Position numbers and translations under genes: made by a program. A stretch of 37,225 nucleotides of DNA from Aestuariivita sp. (GTDB lineage: Bacteria > Pseudomonadota > Alphaproteobacteria > Rhodobacterales > Rhodobacteraceae). The DNA is taken from NCBI GenBank assembly GCA_026710045.1, contig JAPORU010000128.1, forward strand, positions 1 through 37,225, given 5' to 3'. Of this stretch, positions 16,520-26,410 are shown piece after piece (position 1 is the first letter of the stretch; each line of letters starts with the position of its first letter). Under the pieces are notes generated by a model. The model did not search any database. It saw only the letters and a program-made list of their open reading frames with translations, and was not told the DNA's origin.

Positions 16520-17349
16520 TGCACGGCAACTCGTCGCACATTCTCGTCAATAACGACACGCTCTCCAAACCAATGTTCGAAGCACGGAGCCGCCTGATGC
16601 AACAACATACCAAGGCCATCCACCGTCGTACATCCCGCCTTCCTTCCATACTGGATAAGATCAGTCTCCAAAGGTTTATAGACCAGGTCATAAACGACCG
16701 CTGTCGACGGCATGCGCGTCAAGGAAAAATCCATCACTGATGCGCCCGTCATGCCAAGGCTCGTTGTGTTTACAATCAACGTCGCCGTTGTCCAGAACAG
16801 GGTCAAGTTTCTCCAATCAACCACCTTGATTCTTTTTCCAAACCGAGTCTTCAACTCCTCCGCTCGCTCTCGAGTTCGATTAACAACAATAATTTCGGGA
16901 ACATCTGCGTCCCGCAACGTTGCAACGACCGCTCTGGACGCTCCTCCTGCACCCAAAACCACCGCCGCTCCCGCTCCTGCGTTCCAATCCGGTACAACGT
17001 GCAACAGATTATTCAAGAACCCTACACCATCCGTGTTATCCGCAACGATCCGTCCGTTCTCTTTAAACATTATAAAATTTGCGGCTCCTATTTGAGCCGC
17101 ACGTTCCGTCACCTGATTGGCCAGTGACATAACCTTCTCTTTATGAGGGATCGTCACGTTGCAACCAATGAACCCCAGTTTCGGTAACGTTTCCAATACG
17201 CTCTCCAAGTCTACCGGATGGACATTCAATGGAACATAGACTCCGTCCTTGTTATATTTCCTGATCCAATAATTATAAATTCTCGGCGACGCTGAATGAT
17301 CAATCGGGGTACCGAGAACGGCAAGCAATGGGGTCGTCGTACCGATCAT
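16516..17349 (-). CDS. aroE: Shikimate dehydrogenase
   Basis: AroE reduces 3-dehydroshikimate to shikimate with NADPH in aromatic amino acid synthesis. The N-terminal substrate site is PIDHSASPRIYN and NVTIPHKEKV (the catalytic lysine is in the latter). The NADP-binding loop is GAGGASRAVVATLRD, followed by VNRTRERAEEL. NTTSLGM and the C-terminal DGLGMLLHQAAPCFEHWFG are characteristic. At 277 residues the length is normal. It overlaps the maf stop and coaE start by four bases each. Confidence 0.96.
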   Translation of the reverse strand: MIGTTTPLLAVLGTPIDHSASPRIYNYWIRKYNKDGVYVPLNVHPVDLESVLETLPKLGFIGCNVTIPHKEKVMSLANQVTERAAQIGAANFIMFKENGRIVADNTDGVGFLNNLLHVVPDWNAGAGAAVVLGAGGASRAVVATLRDADVPEIIVVNRTRERAEELKTRFGKRIKVVDWRNLTLFWTTATLIVNTTSLGMTGASVMDFSLTRMPSTAVVYDLVYKPLETDLIQYGRKAGCTTVDGLGMLLHQAAPCFEHWFGERVVIDENVRRVAVQ

Positions 17350-17951
17350 TTCGTTATCAGACCTCTGACATCCAAGTAGGACAGTACATTCTTCAATGGT
17401 AAACCCAGAATACTGTAGTAATCTCCCTCGATCTTCTCAAAAAGTTGCGTTTGTCCGTTCTCGATCTTGTAGTTTCCAACTGTTTCTCGAACACTGTCCC
17501 AATACCGTTCAATATAACACTCGAGAAACTCGTCTGAGAGATCGCGCATGAACAACGTCGCTTTTCCTATATGTCGCCATACCTCCCGGGTACCTTCCAT
17601 CATTACCACAGCGGAATAGAGCCGATGATTGTTGCCACGCAGCCTTTTCATTTGGTCAAGCGCGTCCTCCTTGCTTCCGGCCTTGGACAACATCACCCCG
17701 TCTATCTCCAGAACTTGATCACACCCGATCACCAACGCCTCTGGTCTCTTTCCTGACACCTTCCGTGCCTTTTCCTTTGCCAATATGACCACCAGCTCCG
17801 GTACTTCCACTCCATTCCTCTGTAAAGCGGCTTTTGCTCGTTCCTCATCATACCGTGACGCAACCGTTTCAAAGTCTACGCCCGCTTCTTGCAGAAGTTG
17901 TTTTCGAATGGTCGATGTCGACGCCAGCACTATGGGGATAGTTTCGGGCAT
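17346..17951 (-). CDS. maf: Maf-like nucleoside triphosphate pyrophosphatase
   Basis: Maf proteins hydrolyse non-canonical or modified nucleoside triphosphates to monophosphates and, in some bacteria, affect cell division. The diagnostic N-terminal motif is LASTSTIRKQLLQEAGVDF (the canonical form is LASxSPRR). The core includes VIGCDQVLEIDG and the C-terminal RETVGNYKIENG and YYSILGLPL segments. The length is 201 residues. The ATG has an AGGAA site about eleven bases upstream. It is first in the maf-aroE-coaE-dnaQ operon. In relatives a kinase-pyrophosphorylase gene often lies upstream, but here the upstream neighbour is the divergent hemJ. Confidence 0.94.
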   Translation of the reverse strand: MPETIPIVLASTSTIRKQLLQEAGVDFETVASRYDEERAKAALQRNGVEVPELVVILAKEKARKVSGKRPEALVIGCDQVLEIDGVMLSKAGSKEDALDQMKRLRGNNHRLYSAVVMMEGTREVWRHIGKATLFMRDLSDEFLECYIERYWDSVRETVGNYKIENGQTQLFEKIEGDYYSILGLPLKNVLSYLDVRGLITK

Positions 17952-18322
17952 AAATACGTCATTTCCTGCTGTAAACTGTTTTAAACGTCTCGCTTGCTGC
18001 CTCCTGTCGGCGCTTCTATCGTGATCTATGACATTTCCTATATGAAACTTCCATTCTTATCCCGAGAGAAACTGTATAACATTCTCTTTGTAGATAAATT
18101 CAACGATACTCAAATTATACAAAAGTTATTCAATAATGACCTACGCCCTATTGTTCGATAGCGGGTTGTTATTGATGAAAAAAAATTACAAAATAATTAC
18201 TATTCCAACGCTGTTACCAAATATATCTTCCTTGGGGATTATTGGCCGATAACTCCATAATCCCCATTATGCCCGAGACCATTAACAAAATAATATCTAT
18301 ATTTCATTAATTTATTATTTTT
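17952..18322. other. AT-rich divergent intergenic region between maf and hemJ
   Basis: These 371 bases are conspicuously AT-rich and contain no gene. They should hold the promoters of maf and hemJ. The only clear structure is the inverted repeat at 18234-18265, described separately. Confidence 0.45.
18234..18265. repeat. Inverted repeat upstream of hemJ
   Basis: GGGGATTAT (18234-18242) and ATAATCCCC (18257-18265) are perfect nine-base inverted arms around a 14-base loop. They sit 58 bases before the hemJ ATG. There is no T-tract, so an operator or leader hairpin is more likely than a terminator. Confidence 0.5.
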
Positions 18323-18772
18323 ATGACTGATTTTCTCTTATCCGCTTATCCTTGGTTTAAAGCTCTTCATATCCTATCGATGATTGCCTGGATGGCAGGA
18401 TTATTTTATTTACCACGGCTTTTTGTCTATCATGCTGAACAGGCACAAGACATGCCAGATACAGCGGCCTTGTTCGAGATTATGGAGGTTCGTTTACTTC
18501 GTTACATAATGAATCCGGCTATGATTGGAACATGGACTTTTGGATTGGCGCTTGTCTTGAGTCCAGGTGTTGTAGACTGGTCATTGATATGGCCATGGAC
18601 GAAAACCTTAGCAGTCTTACTATTGACATGGTTTCATCATTGGCTTGGTTTAAGAAGAAAGGACTTCCTGCGAGGGGAAAACAAGGTATCCGGAAAGACC
18701 TATCGATTAATGAATGAAGTTCCGACGTTTTGTATGATCGTGATTGTATTTTCGGTTATCTTTAAATTGTGA
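18323..18772 (+). CDS. hemJ: Protoporphyrinogen oxidase HemJ
   Basis: HemJ is the membrane enzyme that oxidises protoporphyrinogen IX to protoporphyrin IX in haem synthesis in many alphaproteobacteria and cyanobacteria. The 149-residue product has the typical start PWFKALHILSMIAWMAGLFYLPRLFVYH, whose first histidine is the conserved haem ligand of the family. It also has TWFHHWLGLRRKDFLRGEN and the RLMNEVPT motif before the last helix. About four membrane segments are present. Gene order hemJ then rho is usual in alphaproteobacteria, but here a 3.1-kb insertion separates them. Confidence 0.95.
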   Translation: MTDFLLSAYPWFKALHILSMIAWMAGLFYLPRLFVYHAEQAQDMPDTAALFEIMEVRLLRYIMNPAMIGTWTFGLALVLSPGVVDWSLIWPWTKTLAVLLLTWFHHWLGLRRKDFLRGENKVSGKTYRLMNEVPTFCMIVIVFSVIFKL

Positions 18773-18868
18773 TGTATGAGGAAAGGGGGTTTGATGTGTG
18801 AAAGCGATCGTAAACGAAGGATGAGGTCAACGTTATAACGTGGTCGTTAATGTGGTGTAGTGAGACGA

Positions 18869-20197
18869 ATGTCGGGTTTCGAGGTACAAAGTTTAAGACA
18901 TTTTGTGGAGGACGGGGCAAAGGAGCCACCGCCTTTCTTTGTAGGGCGTGATAGCATCATCAATGACATCTTTACGAAAGCTCGACGTGCTATGGAGAAA
19001 CAACGGGCACCGGCGGGAAATACACGGGTCATTCAGGGAGCACCGGGAGCTGGAAAAAGTGCGCTCTTAAGTCAAATTGAAAGGCGATGTAACGTGAATC
19101 ATGAAGCGCGAGTCGTCAAGATCACAAATAATCTTCTTGAAAATCATCTAACCGATGTCTTGCTCGCCATTAAGATCGCGGCAACAGCGCAAAAAGAGTC
19201 CTGGTATGCAATGTTTTCGAAGCTTGGTTCAGCGTGGGGGCAGCGAATTGGAGATGTGAACGCCTTTGGAATATCAGCGGATCTAAGCGGGCTGCTCAAT
19301 GAAGCGGTACCAGGAGATTTGATGGCGTTGAAGGCTCAGATACCGGCCAAGAAGTTTTTATTTCCCGTTATTGTCGCAATTGATGAGGCTCAACGTCTAT
19401 CACCCGGGAAAAACACACAACATGCACAGTTTCTGCAGATGATCCATGATGCGGACGACATTTCACTACCATTGACAACCGTATTGGCGGGTTTAGGCGA
19501 TACCAAGGAAAGGGTTCACAGCATCGGGATCACGTATGGTTTGGAGGCCTATTCCATAGGATGTCTAACGTGGGATGAAGGCCAGGAGTTGATGCAGGGA
19601 TGGAATCAACATTTCGGAATAGAACTGGGCGCGTGTCAAGATAAGGTAAATCTGCTGATCGCGCCGACCGATGGCTGGCCGCGTCATTTGCATTGGGCAC
19701 AAACGGCACTCGCGGAGGCGGCGTTGACGGTCAATGGAAAACTGGATTTGATTCAAGATTGGGTGTGTGTTTTTAATAAAAGCAATGAATTGAGACGAGG
19801 ATATTATAATTGGCAGTATAGCGATGCGATGAGTGATTCCAACCGACTTCTTGCCGAAATTATGTTAAATATTAGAAAATTTGAGAAAAAAAGTCAAGTA
19901 GTAAAAAGAACAACAATAATAGATTGGATAGAGGAATTGCGAAATCAAAGATCGGAGGCAGCGTGGCAACTTCCGAACGGCTTTGATGCTCACGACTATA
20001 TCACCCATCTTATCCACCGAGGGGCGTTGCAGGAAAATTATAACCCACGCAGTATCGCGTGTCCAATACCGAGTTTTCAAAGATTTATGATCACTGAAGG
20101 CGGCGGGGATATACAGAAATGGCCGGAACCGTCCAATGCTGAGAATGGGTGGAAACGAATGTCGTCAAAGTTAATCAATAAAATTCATAATGTTTGA
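18869..20197 (+). CDS. AAA+ family ATPase of unknown function
   Basis: This is a protein of about 440 residues with an N-terminal P-loop ATPase domain. Numbered from a GTG at 18860, Walker A is GAPGAGKSA (60-68) and Walker B is VIVAIDEAQRL with Asp175-Glu176. The VGRDSIINDIF motif before Walker A is typical of ORC/Cdc6-like and STAND-type AAA_16 ATPases. The C-terminal 200 residues appear to be helical, with no domain I recognise. The GTG start adds three codons, and the ATG at 18869 is a reasonable alternative. Codon use becomes AT-richer after about 19760 (VFNKSNELRRGYYNWQYS). It stands alone on the strand and may be a defence or mobile-element ATPase. That role is inference. Confidence 0.75.
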   Translation: MSGFEVQSLRHFVEDGAKEPPPFFVGRDSIINDIFTKARRAMEKQRAPAGNTRVIQGAPGAGKSALLSQIERRCNVNHEARVVKITNNLLENHLTDVLLAIKIAATAQKESWYAMFSKLGSAWGQRIGDVNAFGISADLSGLLNEAVPGDLMALKAQIPAKKFLFPVIVAIDEAQRLSPGKNTQHAQFLQMIHDADDISLPLTTVLAGLGDTKERVHSIGITYGLEAYSIGCLTWDEGQELMQGWNQHFGIELGACQDKVNLLIAPTDGWPRHLHWAQTALAEAALTVNGKLDLIQDWVCVFNKSNELRRGYYNWQYSDAMSDSNRLLAEIMLNIRKFEKKSQVVKRTTIIDWIEELRNQRSEAAWQLPNGFDAHDYITHLIHRGALQENYNPRSIACPIPSFQRFMITEGGGDIQKWPEPSNAENGWKRMSSKLINKIHNV

Positions 20198-21060
20198 GTT
20201 TAGATCAAAAAAATTCCTTTTATTCAGGCGACGTTTGTTTTTGCCATTCGGTTCCGTGCAACCCGGCGAAGAAGAAACCGGCATGCGGCAAGTTGCATCT
20301 AGCATATGAGGCGAATGAGCTCTCCAGCGTCCTCGGAATGATACCCGGTGCCCCGTCCCGATCCGGCTCCGCCGCCGGATGCTCGTCGGTCGCAATCGGA
20401 CAGCCTTCCGTGGCGACGGTGCGAGGACGCTTGCGGCCTTTGATCGTTGTGCCCGCGTCATATCCTACACGTATCCCACAGGTCCACCCCTGTCCGGGGT
20501 TTTCATAAGAGCAACCTGATCCGTCGCGACGCATGCTTCACCACTATCCCGAAGCCAACCGTACCCTTGCCGCCCACCAGACCGACGCGCTCGACCGCAC
20601 CCGTCAACCCATTGCGACGCAACCCTCATTAAGAGCCCACATCGGCGGCCTTTCGACCCGACCGATCCAAGAAGACCCGGATTCCAGTGTCACAACACAT
20701 CTTTCGGCAGGGAGTGGATTACTCTATTCCGCATATTTACGAATGCATCGTCGATTTACCCTGAAAATCACGCCAGAAAGACTTTTGCGGAGGCATGGCA
20801 TCCCGAAGACGTGGCGGTTCGGCTCCCTAGAATGCCGCCGCGGTCGAGGGTTGATCTTTAAGAGGGGCCAGCGTACGCTGGCCACAGGGCAGACCTCCGG
20901 TCCGCTGATGTCACCATCAACAGTGAGGAGAGTCACTCAGCCCTGCATCACCAAAAGAGACACGATACAACACCGCATGCGCGATGGATGATGATCGGGA
21001 ATTCACCGTCATGTATCACCGAAAATCCGGTCAGATGTACCGAAAATTCCAATTGATGAA
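20198..21060. other. Gene-poor region with transposase debris
   Basis: About 860 bases without an intact gene. The part at 20220-20534 contains the IS5-family remnant on the minus strand. The rest (20535-21060) has long open frames on the plus strand, but these are C-rich, low-similarity and probably fortuitous. No RNA gene or terminator was recognised. Confidence 0.5.
20220..20500 (-). pseudogene. IS5-family transposase remnant
   Basis: On the minus strand the frame contains GYDAGTTIKGRKRPRTVATEGCPIA, followed by DEHPAAEPDRDGAPGIIPRTLES. IS5-family DDE transposases carry GYDAGKKxKGRKRHxLVDTxG followed by HPADxQDRDGA at this place, so the match is clear. The N-terminal and C-terminal parts are missing or unrecognisable and no terminal repeats were found. 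It is an old fragment, different in subfamily from the element at the window's right end. Confidence 0.7.
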
Positions 21061-21075
21061 CGGTATCGGAAACAC

Positions 21076-21390
21076 ATGGACTTGAATATGAAATTTATAG
21101 GGTTTGCATTCATTGCTGTTTTGATTGTTGCGTGTAAGCTGGTGATAACTCCGGTGCCAACAAGTGGCAGTAAATCAGACGGTTTCGTTGAGCTGTCATA
21201 CGAAATGAACATGTTGGAAATAGCAACGGTTGACCGGGAAGCGGCGCAAGCGTCAGCTGTGTCACGCTGCAAATCTTGGGGTTACAGTGACGCTGACGCA
21301 TCTCAACGTGTCAAGACAAAATGTCTCACGCGTGATGCGCACGGTAATTGTACGCGAAACAGAGTGACGATGACATATCAGTGTATGTGA
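21076..21390 (+). CDS. YecR-like lipoprotein
   Basis: This is a 104-residue lipoprotein. The signal peptide MKFIGFAFIAVLIVAC ends in a lipobox-like VAC, with the lipidated cysteine soon after. The mature part has SKSDGFVELSYEM, AVSRCKSWGYSDADAS and a cysteine-bearing end (CLTRDAHGNCTRNRVTMTYQC). This is the YecR lipoprotein pattern (SGGSKxDG, LSYE, CxxWGY, TYQC), known from enterobacteria. The ATG at 21076 or 21088 may be the start. In the absence of other flagellar or envelope genes its role is unknown. It lies in the insertion between hemJ and rho. Confidence 0.78.
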   Translation: MDLNMKFIGFAFIAVLIVACKLVITPVPTSGSKSDGFVELSYEMNMLEIATVDREAAQASAVSRCKSWGYSDADASQRVKTKCLTRDAHGNCTRNRVTMTYQCM

Positions 21391-21950
21391 AGAGAGACCA
21401 TGTGATGCAAGATCATTATAAATTTTGCACATGAAGGAAGATGTCACTTTATGTTGTGGTTAATGTATATTATAAATCATTATGTTGTTTTATAATCATC
21501 ATTCGATACCAACTCATCATTAGGATACGGATTGAAGGTGAAGGCCTATGTGGCCACTGATTGTGCAATTCTGTTAACAGCATGACGGTCAATGCGTTGA
21601 CGTGACGGCGGTATTTTCGGACGCGCTGAATAAAAGCCGTGACGAGAAGTATGTGTTTGGGTCTGCCCCAGGAAAAAGATCTCAAACCGGGACTCGATCC
21701 AAGAATTGATTCCGGATCTTGATAAGATGGATGTTGGAGTCAATAGCGAACAAGCGAAAGTGACGCATGTTTGTTCTAAGGTGACGGCTCGGGAGAGTTG
21801 TTGGCCGTGGGGTGCGTGCTCGGAAAAGACGATTGACAGAGAGACGGCGGGCATCTATAAGGCAACTCGAACTCCGTCCGGACATTCAAACTTATCCATA
21901 ACTTAATGACCTTAGCAGTCTTCGGGAACAACCACTCGAGGTAAAGCCTT
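21391..21950. other. Region before rho with decayed coding traces
   Basis: No intact gene is visible. Two stretches look protein-like but lie in different frames. One (about 21580-21705) reads GQCVDVTAVFSDALNKSRDEKYVFGSAP in part. The other (about 21661-21906) includes IPDLDKMDVGVNSEQAKV and SCWPWGACSEKTID. They may be remnants of one or two small genes, but no family is recognised. The last 44 bases before rho contain CGAGGT, a weak ribosome site for rho. Confidence 0.4.
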
Positions 21951-23219
21951 ATGACCAATTCTCTCAATCTGTCTGATTTGAAAGTCAAGAAACCTCAAGA
22001 TCTGCTTTCAATGGCGGAGGATCTTGAAATCGAAAACGCTTCGACGATGCGCAAGGGCGAGATGATGTTTCAGATTCTTCGCGAACGGGCGGATGACGGA
22101 TGGGAGATATCCGGTGACGGTGTTCTCGAAGTTCTTCAGGATGGTTTTGGTTTTTTGCGTTCACCCGAAGCCAATTACTTGCCGGGGCCGGATGATATCT
22201 ATGTCTCACCGGATATGATAAGACGCTATTCGTTACGAACGGGTGATACGATCGAGGGAGTCATTAAAGCGCCAAACGAGACGGAACGTTATTTTGCACT
22301 GACGAATTGCCGGCAGATAAATTTCGGTAAATCGGAGAAGGCCCAGCATAAGATCGCCTTCGATAATTTGACGCCACTTTATCCAGATGAATCGCTCCGT
22401 ATGGAGATCGAGGATCCGACGATCAAGGACCGTTCGGCACGAGTCATTGATCTCGTCGCGCCGATCGGTAAGGGACAGAGATCCCTTATTGTTGCACCTC
22501 CACGGACTGGAAAAACCGTTATCCTGCAAAACATTGCCCATTCGATAGAGACAAATCACCCGGAGTGCTATCTCATTGTCTTGCTCATTGACGAGCGCCC
22601 TGAAGAAGTGACCGACATGCAGCGATCAGTGAACGGAGAGGTCATTTCGTCGACATTCGACGAACCGGCCAGTCGGCACGTCGCAGTGTCGGAAATGGTT
22701 ATCGAAAAGGCCAAGAGGCTTGTTGAGCATAAGCGTGATGTTGTCATTCTTCTTGATTCGATTACCCGTCTGGGGCGTGCGTTCAATACGGTCGTGCCGT
22801 CGTCTGGAAAAGTCCTGACGGGAGGTGTTGATGCGAATGCGTTGCAGAGACCGAAGCGTTTTTTCGGCGCGGCGCGCAATATCGAAGAAGGAGGATCGTT
22901 GACGATTATTGCCACGGCGCTGATCGATACGGGCTCGCGGATGGACGAGGTCATCTTTGAAGAATTTAAGGGAACCGGCAATTCAGAGATCATTCTGGAT
23001 CGGAAGATCGCCGATAAGCGCGTGTTTCCAGCCATTGATATCTTGAAGTCGGGGACTCGGAAGGAAGATCTCCTTATCGACAAGGCCGACCTTCAGAAAA
23101 CGTTTGTGTTGCGGCGTATTTTAACCCCGATGGGAACAACGGATGCGATCGAGTTTTTGATGTCGAAGCTCAAGCAGACGAAGTCAAATGCCGAATTTTT
23201 TAACTCCATGAACAGTTGA
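21951..23219 (+). CDS. rho: Transcription termination factor Rho
   Basis: Rho is the hexameric RNA-dependent ATPase that terminates transcription. The N-terminal RNA-binding part includes [31 protein letters not shown] (cold-shock-like primary site, about 57-87). The ATPase core has [17 protein letters not shown] with the P-loop at 182-189, [17 protein letters not shown], and [16 protein letters not shown]. At 422 residues it has the normal length. The start is an ATG with a weak GAGGT site. It heads the rho-mnmE-mnmG-rsmG-parA-parB block. Only 35 bases separate it from mnmE. Confidence 0.97.
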   Translation: MTNSLNLSDLKVKKPQDLLSMAEDLEIENASTMRKGEMMFQILRERADDGWEISGDGVLEVLQDGFGFLRSPEANYLPGPDDIYVSPDMIRRYSLRTGDTIEGVIKAPNETERYFALTNCRQINFGKSEKAQHKIAFDNLTPLYPDESLRMEIEDPTIKDRSARVIDLVAPIGKGQRSLIVAPPRTGKTVILQNIAHSIETNHPECYLIVLLIDERPEEVTDMQRSVNGEVISSTFDEPASRHVAVSEMVIEKAKRLVEHKRDVVILLDSITRLGRAFNTVVPSSGKVLTGGVDANALQRPKRFFGAARNIEEGGSLTIIATALIDTGSRMDEVIFEEFKGTGNSEIILDRKIADKRVFPAIDILKSGTRKEDLLIDKADLQKTFVLRRILTPMGTTDAIEFLMSKLKQTKSNAEFFNSMNS

Positions 23220-23254
23220 TGATCGCAACTCGATGGTAAGACGATGAGGCGCGA

Positions 23255-24535
23255 ATGGACACGATATTCGCTCTGGCGACGGCACCGGGTCGGGCCGGTC
23301 TGTCGGTTATTCGCATTAGTGGACCGTTAGCGCATAAACTTCAGAAGTTGGGATTAAAGACGCTTCCACCCGTGCGTACGGCGCGGGTCGGTACGTTGAA
23401 GGACGGTACCGATGTCGTCGATCATCCCATTATTGTGCGTTTTGATGCACCGAAAAGCTTTACCGGAGAAGATGTTGTCGAGCTGCAGTGCCATGGAAGT
23501 CCCGCAATTGTCGCACGAGTCTCAGATATTCTAGCCAATAAACTCGGGTTTCGGTTGGCGGATCCCGGTGAGTTTACGCGTCGAGCCCTCGATAATGGTC
23601 GACTGGGTCTCTCGCAGGTGGAGGGTCTTTCCGATCTGATCGAGGCGGAGACGGAAGCGCAACGAAGGCAGGCACAAAAAATCTTTGCCGGTGCATTCGG
23701 CCAGCTTGTCGACGGCTGGCGCTCGGAACTTGTGCAAGCGGGAGCGCTGATCGCGGCGACGCTCGACTTTTCGGAGGAGGAGGTGCCCGAGACGGTGACG
23801 GTTGATGTCCGGAATCATATCCAAAATGTGATATCGGGTCTCGCCCGGCAAATCGCCGGACAACACATGAGTGAACGCATTCGCACCGGTTTTGAGGTGG
23901 CTATTGTTGGGGAGACAAACGTTGGGAAGTCCACATTGGTCAACTATTTGGCGGGTCGGGAGGCGGCCATCACGTCAGAAATCGCCGGAACAACACGTGA
24001 TGTTATCGAAGTGAGAATGGACCTGAAGGGGTTGGCAGTCACCGTCCTAGATACCGCGGGCCAGAGAGAGACCGATGATAAGGTCGAGAATATGGGTATT
24101 CGTCGTGCAAGGGAACGGGCGGAACAGGCAGACTTGCGGGTGTTCCTGACAATGAATACGGAGCGACCGAAGGGGTTTCAAAAAGACGACATTGTCGTGC
24201 GGCCTAAGGCGGATCTCATGCAGACCGAGAAGCCGGCGATATCGGGAAAGACCGGTCATGGCGTGTCGGCGTTAATCGAGGAGATTGCCGGGACTCTGAA
24301 AACACGGGCGCGGACGGCCGGGTTGGCGACGCGGGTACGGCATGTTACCGCGATGCAGTCCGCGCTTGATGCCTTGCAGAATGCACTGATAGAACTGTCA
24401 AAGGGACCGGACAACACCGAATTCGTCTCGGAGGAATTACGACGTGGTTGTCAGGCACTGGAGTGTCTTGTTGGTCGGGTTGATGTTGAAGATCTTCTGG
24501 AGGAGATCTTTGCGCGTTTTTGTATTGGAAAGTGA
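23255..24535 (+). CDS. mnmE: tRNA uridine-5-carboxymethylaminomethyl modification GTPase MnmE
   Basis: MnmE, with MnmG, installs the cmnm5 group on the wobble uridine of several tRNAs. The N-terminal domain begins TIFALATAPGRAGLSVIRISGP. The inserted G domain shows GETNVGKST (G1, about 219-227), IAGTTRD (G2) and DTAGQ (G3). The G4 motif appears as RPKAD, where NKxD or TKxD is usual, so the first position is altered. The C-terminal CIGK tail is intact. The length of 426 residues is a little short for the family (usually about 440-460), the loss being mainly in the loop before G4. Its stop is just upstream of mnmG. Confidence 0.95.
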   Translation: MDTIFALATAPGRAGLSVIRISGPLAHKLQKLGLKTLPPVRTARVGTLKDGTDVVDHPIIVRFDAPKSFTGEDVVELQCHGSPAIVARVSDILANKLGFRLADPGEFTRRALDNGRLGLSQVEGLSDLIEAETEAQRRQAQKIFAGAFGQLVDGWRSELVQAGALIAATLDFSEEEVPETVTVDVRNHIQNVISGLARQIAGQHMSERIRTGFEVAIVGETNVGKSTLVNYLAGREAAITSEIAGTTRDVIEVRMDLKGLAVTVLDTAGQRETDDKVENMGIRRARERAEQADLRVFLTMNTERPKGFQKDDIVVRPKADLMQTEKPAISGKTGHGVSALIEEIAGTLKTRARTAGLATRVRHVTAMQSALDALQNALIELSKGPDNTEFVSEELRRGCQALECLVGRVDVEDLLEEIFARFCIGK

Positions 24536-24538
24536 GGT

Positions 24539-26410
24539 GTGTTTCACGTGAAACATTTTGATGTTATCGTGATTGGCGGCGGACATGCCGGAAGTGAGGC
24601 GGCGTGTGCCGCGGCCCGGACGGGTGTGGACACTGCGCTTGTGACGCTGCATAAGAGCAATCTGGGAGTGATGTCGTGCAATCCGGCCATTGGCGGATTG
24701 GGAAAGGGACATCTTGTGCGGGAAATTGATGCCCTTGACGGGCTCATGGGTGTCGCTGCGGATCGCGCCGGTATACAGTTCCGATTGCTGAATCGCAGCA
24801 AGGGACCGGCGGTTCAGGGCCCGCGTACCCAGGCAGATCGAAACCGTTATCGTCACGCGGTAACGGCACTGATCGACGCCAGCGAGAACATCACCGTGGT
24901 GGAAAATGAGGTGATTGATCTTGTATGTGATCGGGATCGTGTCACCGGAGTGGTGGTCAAGGATGGCTCTGTCCTTCGCGCACGAGCCGTTGTTCTGACG
25001 TCGGGGACATTCTTGCGTGGCGTGATTCATATTGGAGATGCGGTGCGTCCGGGTGGACGGATGGGAGAACGCCCGGCCGAGATGTTGGCGCATCGTATTG
25101 AAGATTTTGGTCTGCCGCTGGGTCGACTCAAAACCGGGACACCGCCACGGTTGGATGGACGGAGCATCGACTGGGATGTTGTGGGCACGCAAGCGGGCGA
25201 TCGGGAGCCGAGTTTCTTGTCCTTTATGACGGATAAGGTGTCTTGTCGGCAGGTGTCCTGCGGGATTGCCATGACTAACACGGCCACGCATGACATCATT
25301 CGGGAGAACTTAAGCCGGTCGGCGATCCATGTCGGGCAAATCGAAGGGGTTGGTCCGCGCTATTGTCCATCAATCGAGGATAAGGTTAAGCGCTTTGCGG
25401 ATCGGGAGTCGCATCAGATTTTTCTTGAACCGGAGGGTCTCGATAATCATACAATTTATCCAAATGGCATATCAACATCCTTGCCGCGTGACGTGCAAGA
25501 AGCCTTTGTCAAGACGATCACGGGTCTGGAGTCCGCGGTCATTCTGCAGCCAGGGTACGCCATAGAATATGACTATGTGGACCCGAGGGCGTTGAGCAGA
25601 TCGTTGGCCGTCAAGTCGGTGCCGGGTCTCTATCTTGCGGGACAGATCAACGGCACAACGGGTTATGAGGAGGCGGCCGCGCAAGGGTTGGTTGCCGGTC
25701 TGAATGCGGCCCGTGACAGTACCGGGAAGGAGGCTGTCTGGTTTAGTCGTGCCGAGAGTTACATCGGCGTGATGATCGATGATTTGATCACCCGGGGTGT
25801 CGCGGAACCGTACAGAATGTTCACGTCGCGGGCCGAATATCGCATATTACTTCGGGCGGATAACGCGGATCAACGCTTGACCCCGAAAGGACTGATGATC
25901 GGATGCGTCGGATCGAACAGGGCGCATGTCTTTCGCAGGAAAGAGGCCGCTTTGGATCGCGCGCGCGCGCGCTTGAGCGATCAGACCTTTACACCGAAGA
26001 TGATCGGCAATGCCGGTATCAAGGTGAATGAAGATGGAAAGAAGAGGACTGGCCTGGATATTCTGGCGTTTCCAGATGTCGGGTTCGAGGACTTGATCGC
26101 TTTGGATGTGGAACTGGCCCATGTTCCCCGCTCATATCGGCAACAATTGGAGCATGAGGCGTTGTATGCACCCTATCTTGAACGTCAAAAACGGGATATC
26201 GAGGCACTGCATCGCGACGAAGCACAGCGTATCCCGGCCAATCTCGATTATGCGGCGATATGTGGTTTGTCAAAGGAGATGAAGGACAAGCTGGAGACGA
26301 TGAAACCTGAAACGCTGCGACAAGCGGCGCTGATCGATGGCATGACGCCGGCGGCGCTGGTGCTCTTATTGAGTCGGATAAGGAATAAGGACACGTTGAA
26401 AAGCGCATGA
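24539..26410 (+). CDS. mnmG: tRNA uridine modification enzyme MnmG (GidA)
   Basis: MnmG is the FAD-dependent partner of MnmE. The FAD-binding motif [15 protein letters not shown] follows DVIVIG near residue 12. [43 protein letters not shown] and [24 protein letters not shown] are diagnostic. The length of about 623 residues is normal. The frame opens at a GTG at 24539 which, with the next codons, encodes FHVKH from a perfect parS site (24540-24555). A second in-frame GTG lies at 24548, so the exact start is uncertain by three codons. The stop overlaps the rsmG ATG by four bases. Confidence 0.97.
   Translation: MFHVKHFDVIVIGGGHAGSEAACAAARTGVDTALVTLHKSNLGVMSCNPAIGGLGKGHLVREIDALDGLMGVAADRAGIQFRLLNRSKGPAVQGPRTQADRNRYRHAVTALIDASENITVVENEVIDLVCDRDRVTGVVVKDGSVLRARAVVLTSGTFLRGVIHIGDAVRPGGRMGERPAEMLAHRIEDFGLPLGRLKTGTPPRLDGRSIDWDVVGTQAGDREPSFLSFMTDKVSCRQVSCGIAMTNTATHDIIRENLSRSAIHVGQIEGVGPRYCPSIEDKVKRFADRESHQIFLEPEGLDNHTIYPNGISTSLPRDVQEAFVKTITGLESAVILQPGYAIEYDYVDPRALSRSLAVKSVPGLYLAGQINGTTGYEEAAAQGLVAGLNAARDSTGKEAVWFSRAESYIGVMIDDLITRGVAEPYRMFTSRAEYRILLRADNADQRLTPKGLMIGCVGSNRAHVFRRKEAALDRARARLSDQTFTPKMIGNAGIKVNEDGKKRTGLDILAFPDVGFEDLIALDVELAHVPRSYRQQLEHEALYAPYLERQKRDIEALHRDEAQRIPANLDYAAICGLSKEMKDKLETMKPETLRQAALIDGMTPAALVLLLSRIRNKDTLKSA
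24540..24555. promoter_or_regulatory. parS centromere site 1
   Basis: TGTTTCACGTGAAACA is a perfect match to the 16-bp chromosomal parS palindrome bound by ParB. It lies over the first codons of mnmG, between mnmE and mnmG and about 3.3 kb upstream of parB. It serves as a loading site for the ParB CTPase clamp. Confidence 0.95.

Noticed and set aside
20533-20991. 152-residue plus-strand ORF
   Set aside because: It runs through a C-rich stretch next to transposase debris, has no ribosome site and shows no protein-family pattern.
24437-25291. 284-residue minus-strand ORF inside mnmG
   Set aside because: It lies entirely over mnmE/mnmG coding sequence and is composed of the mirror of conserved codons, with no motif of its own.
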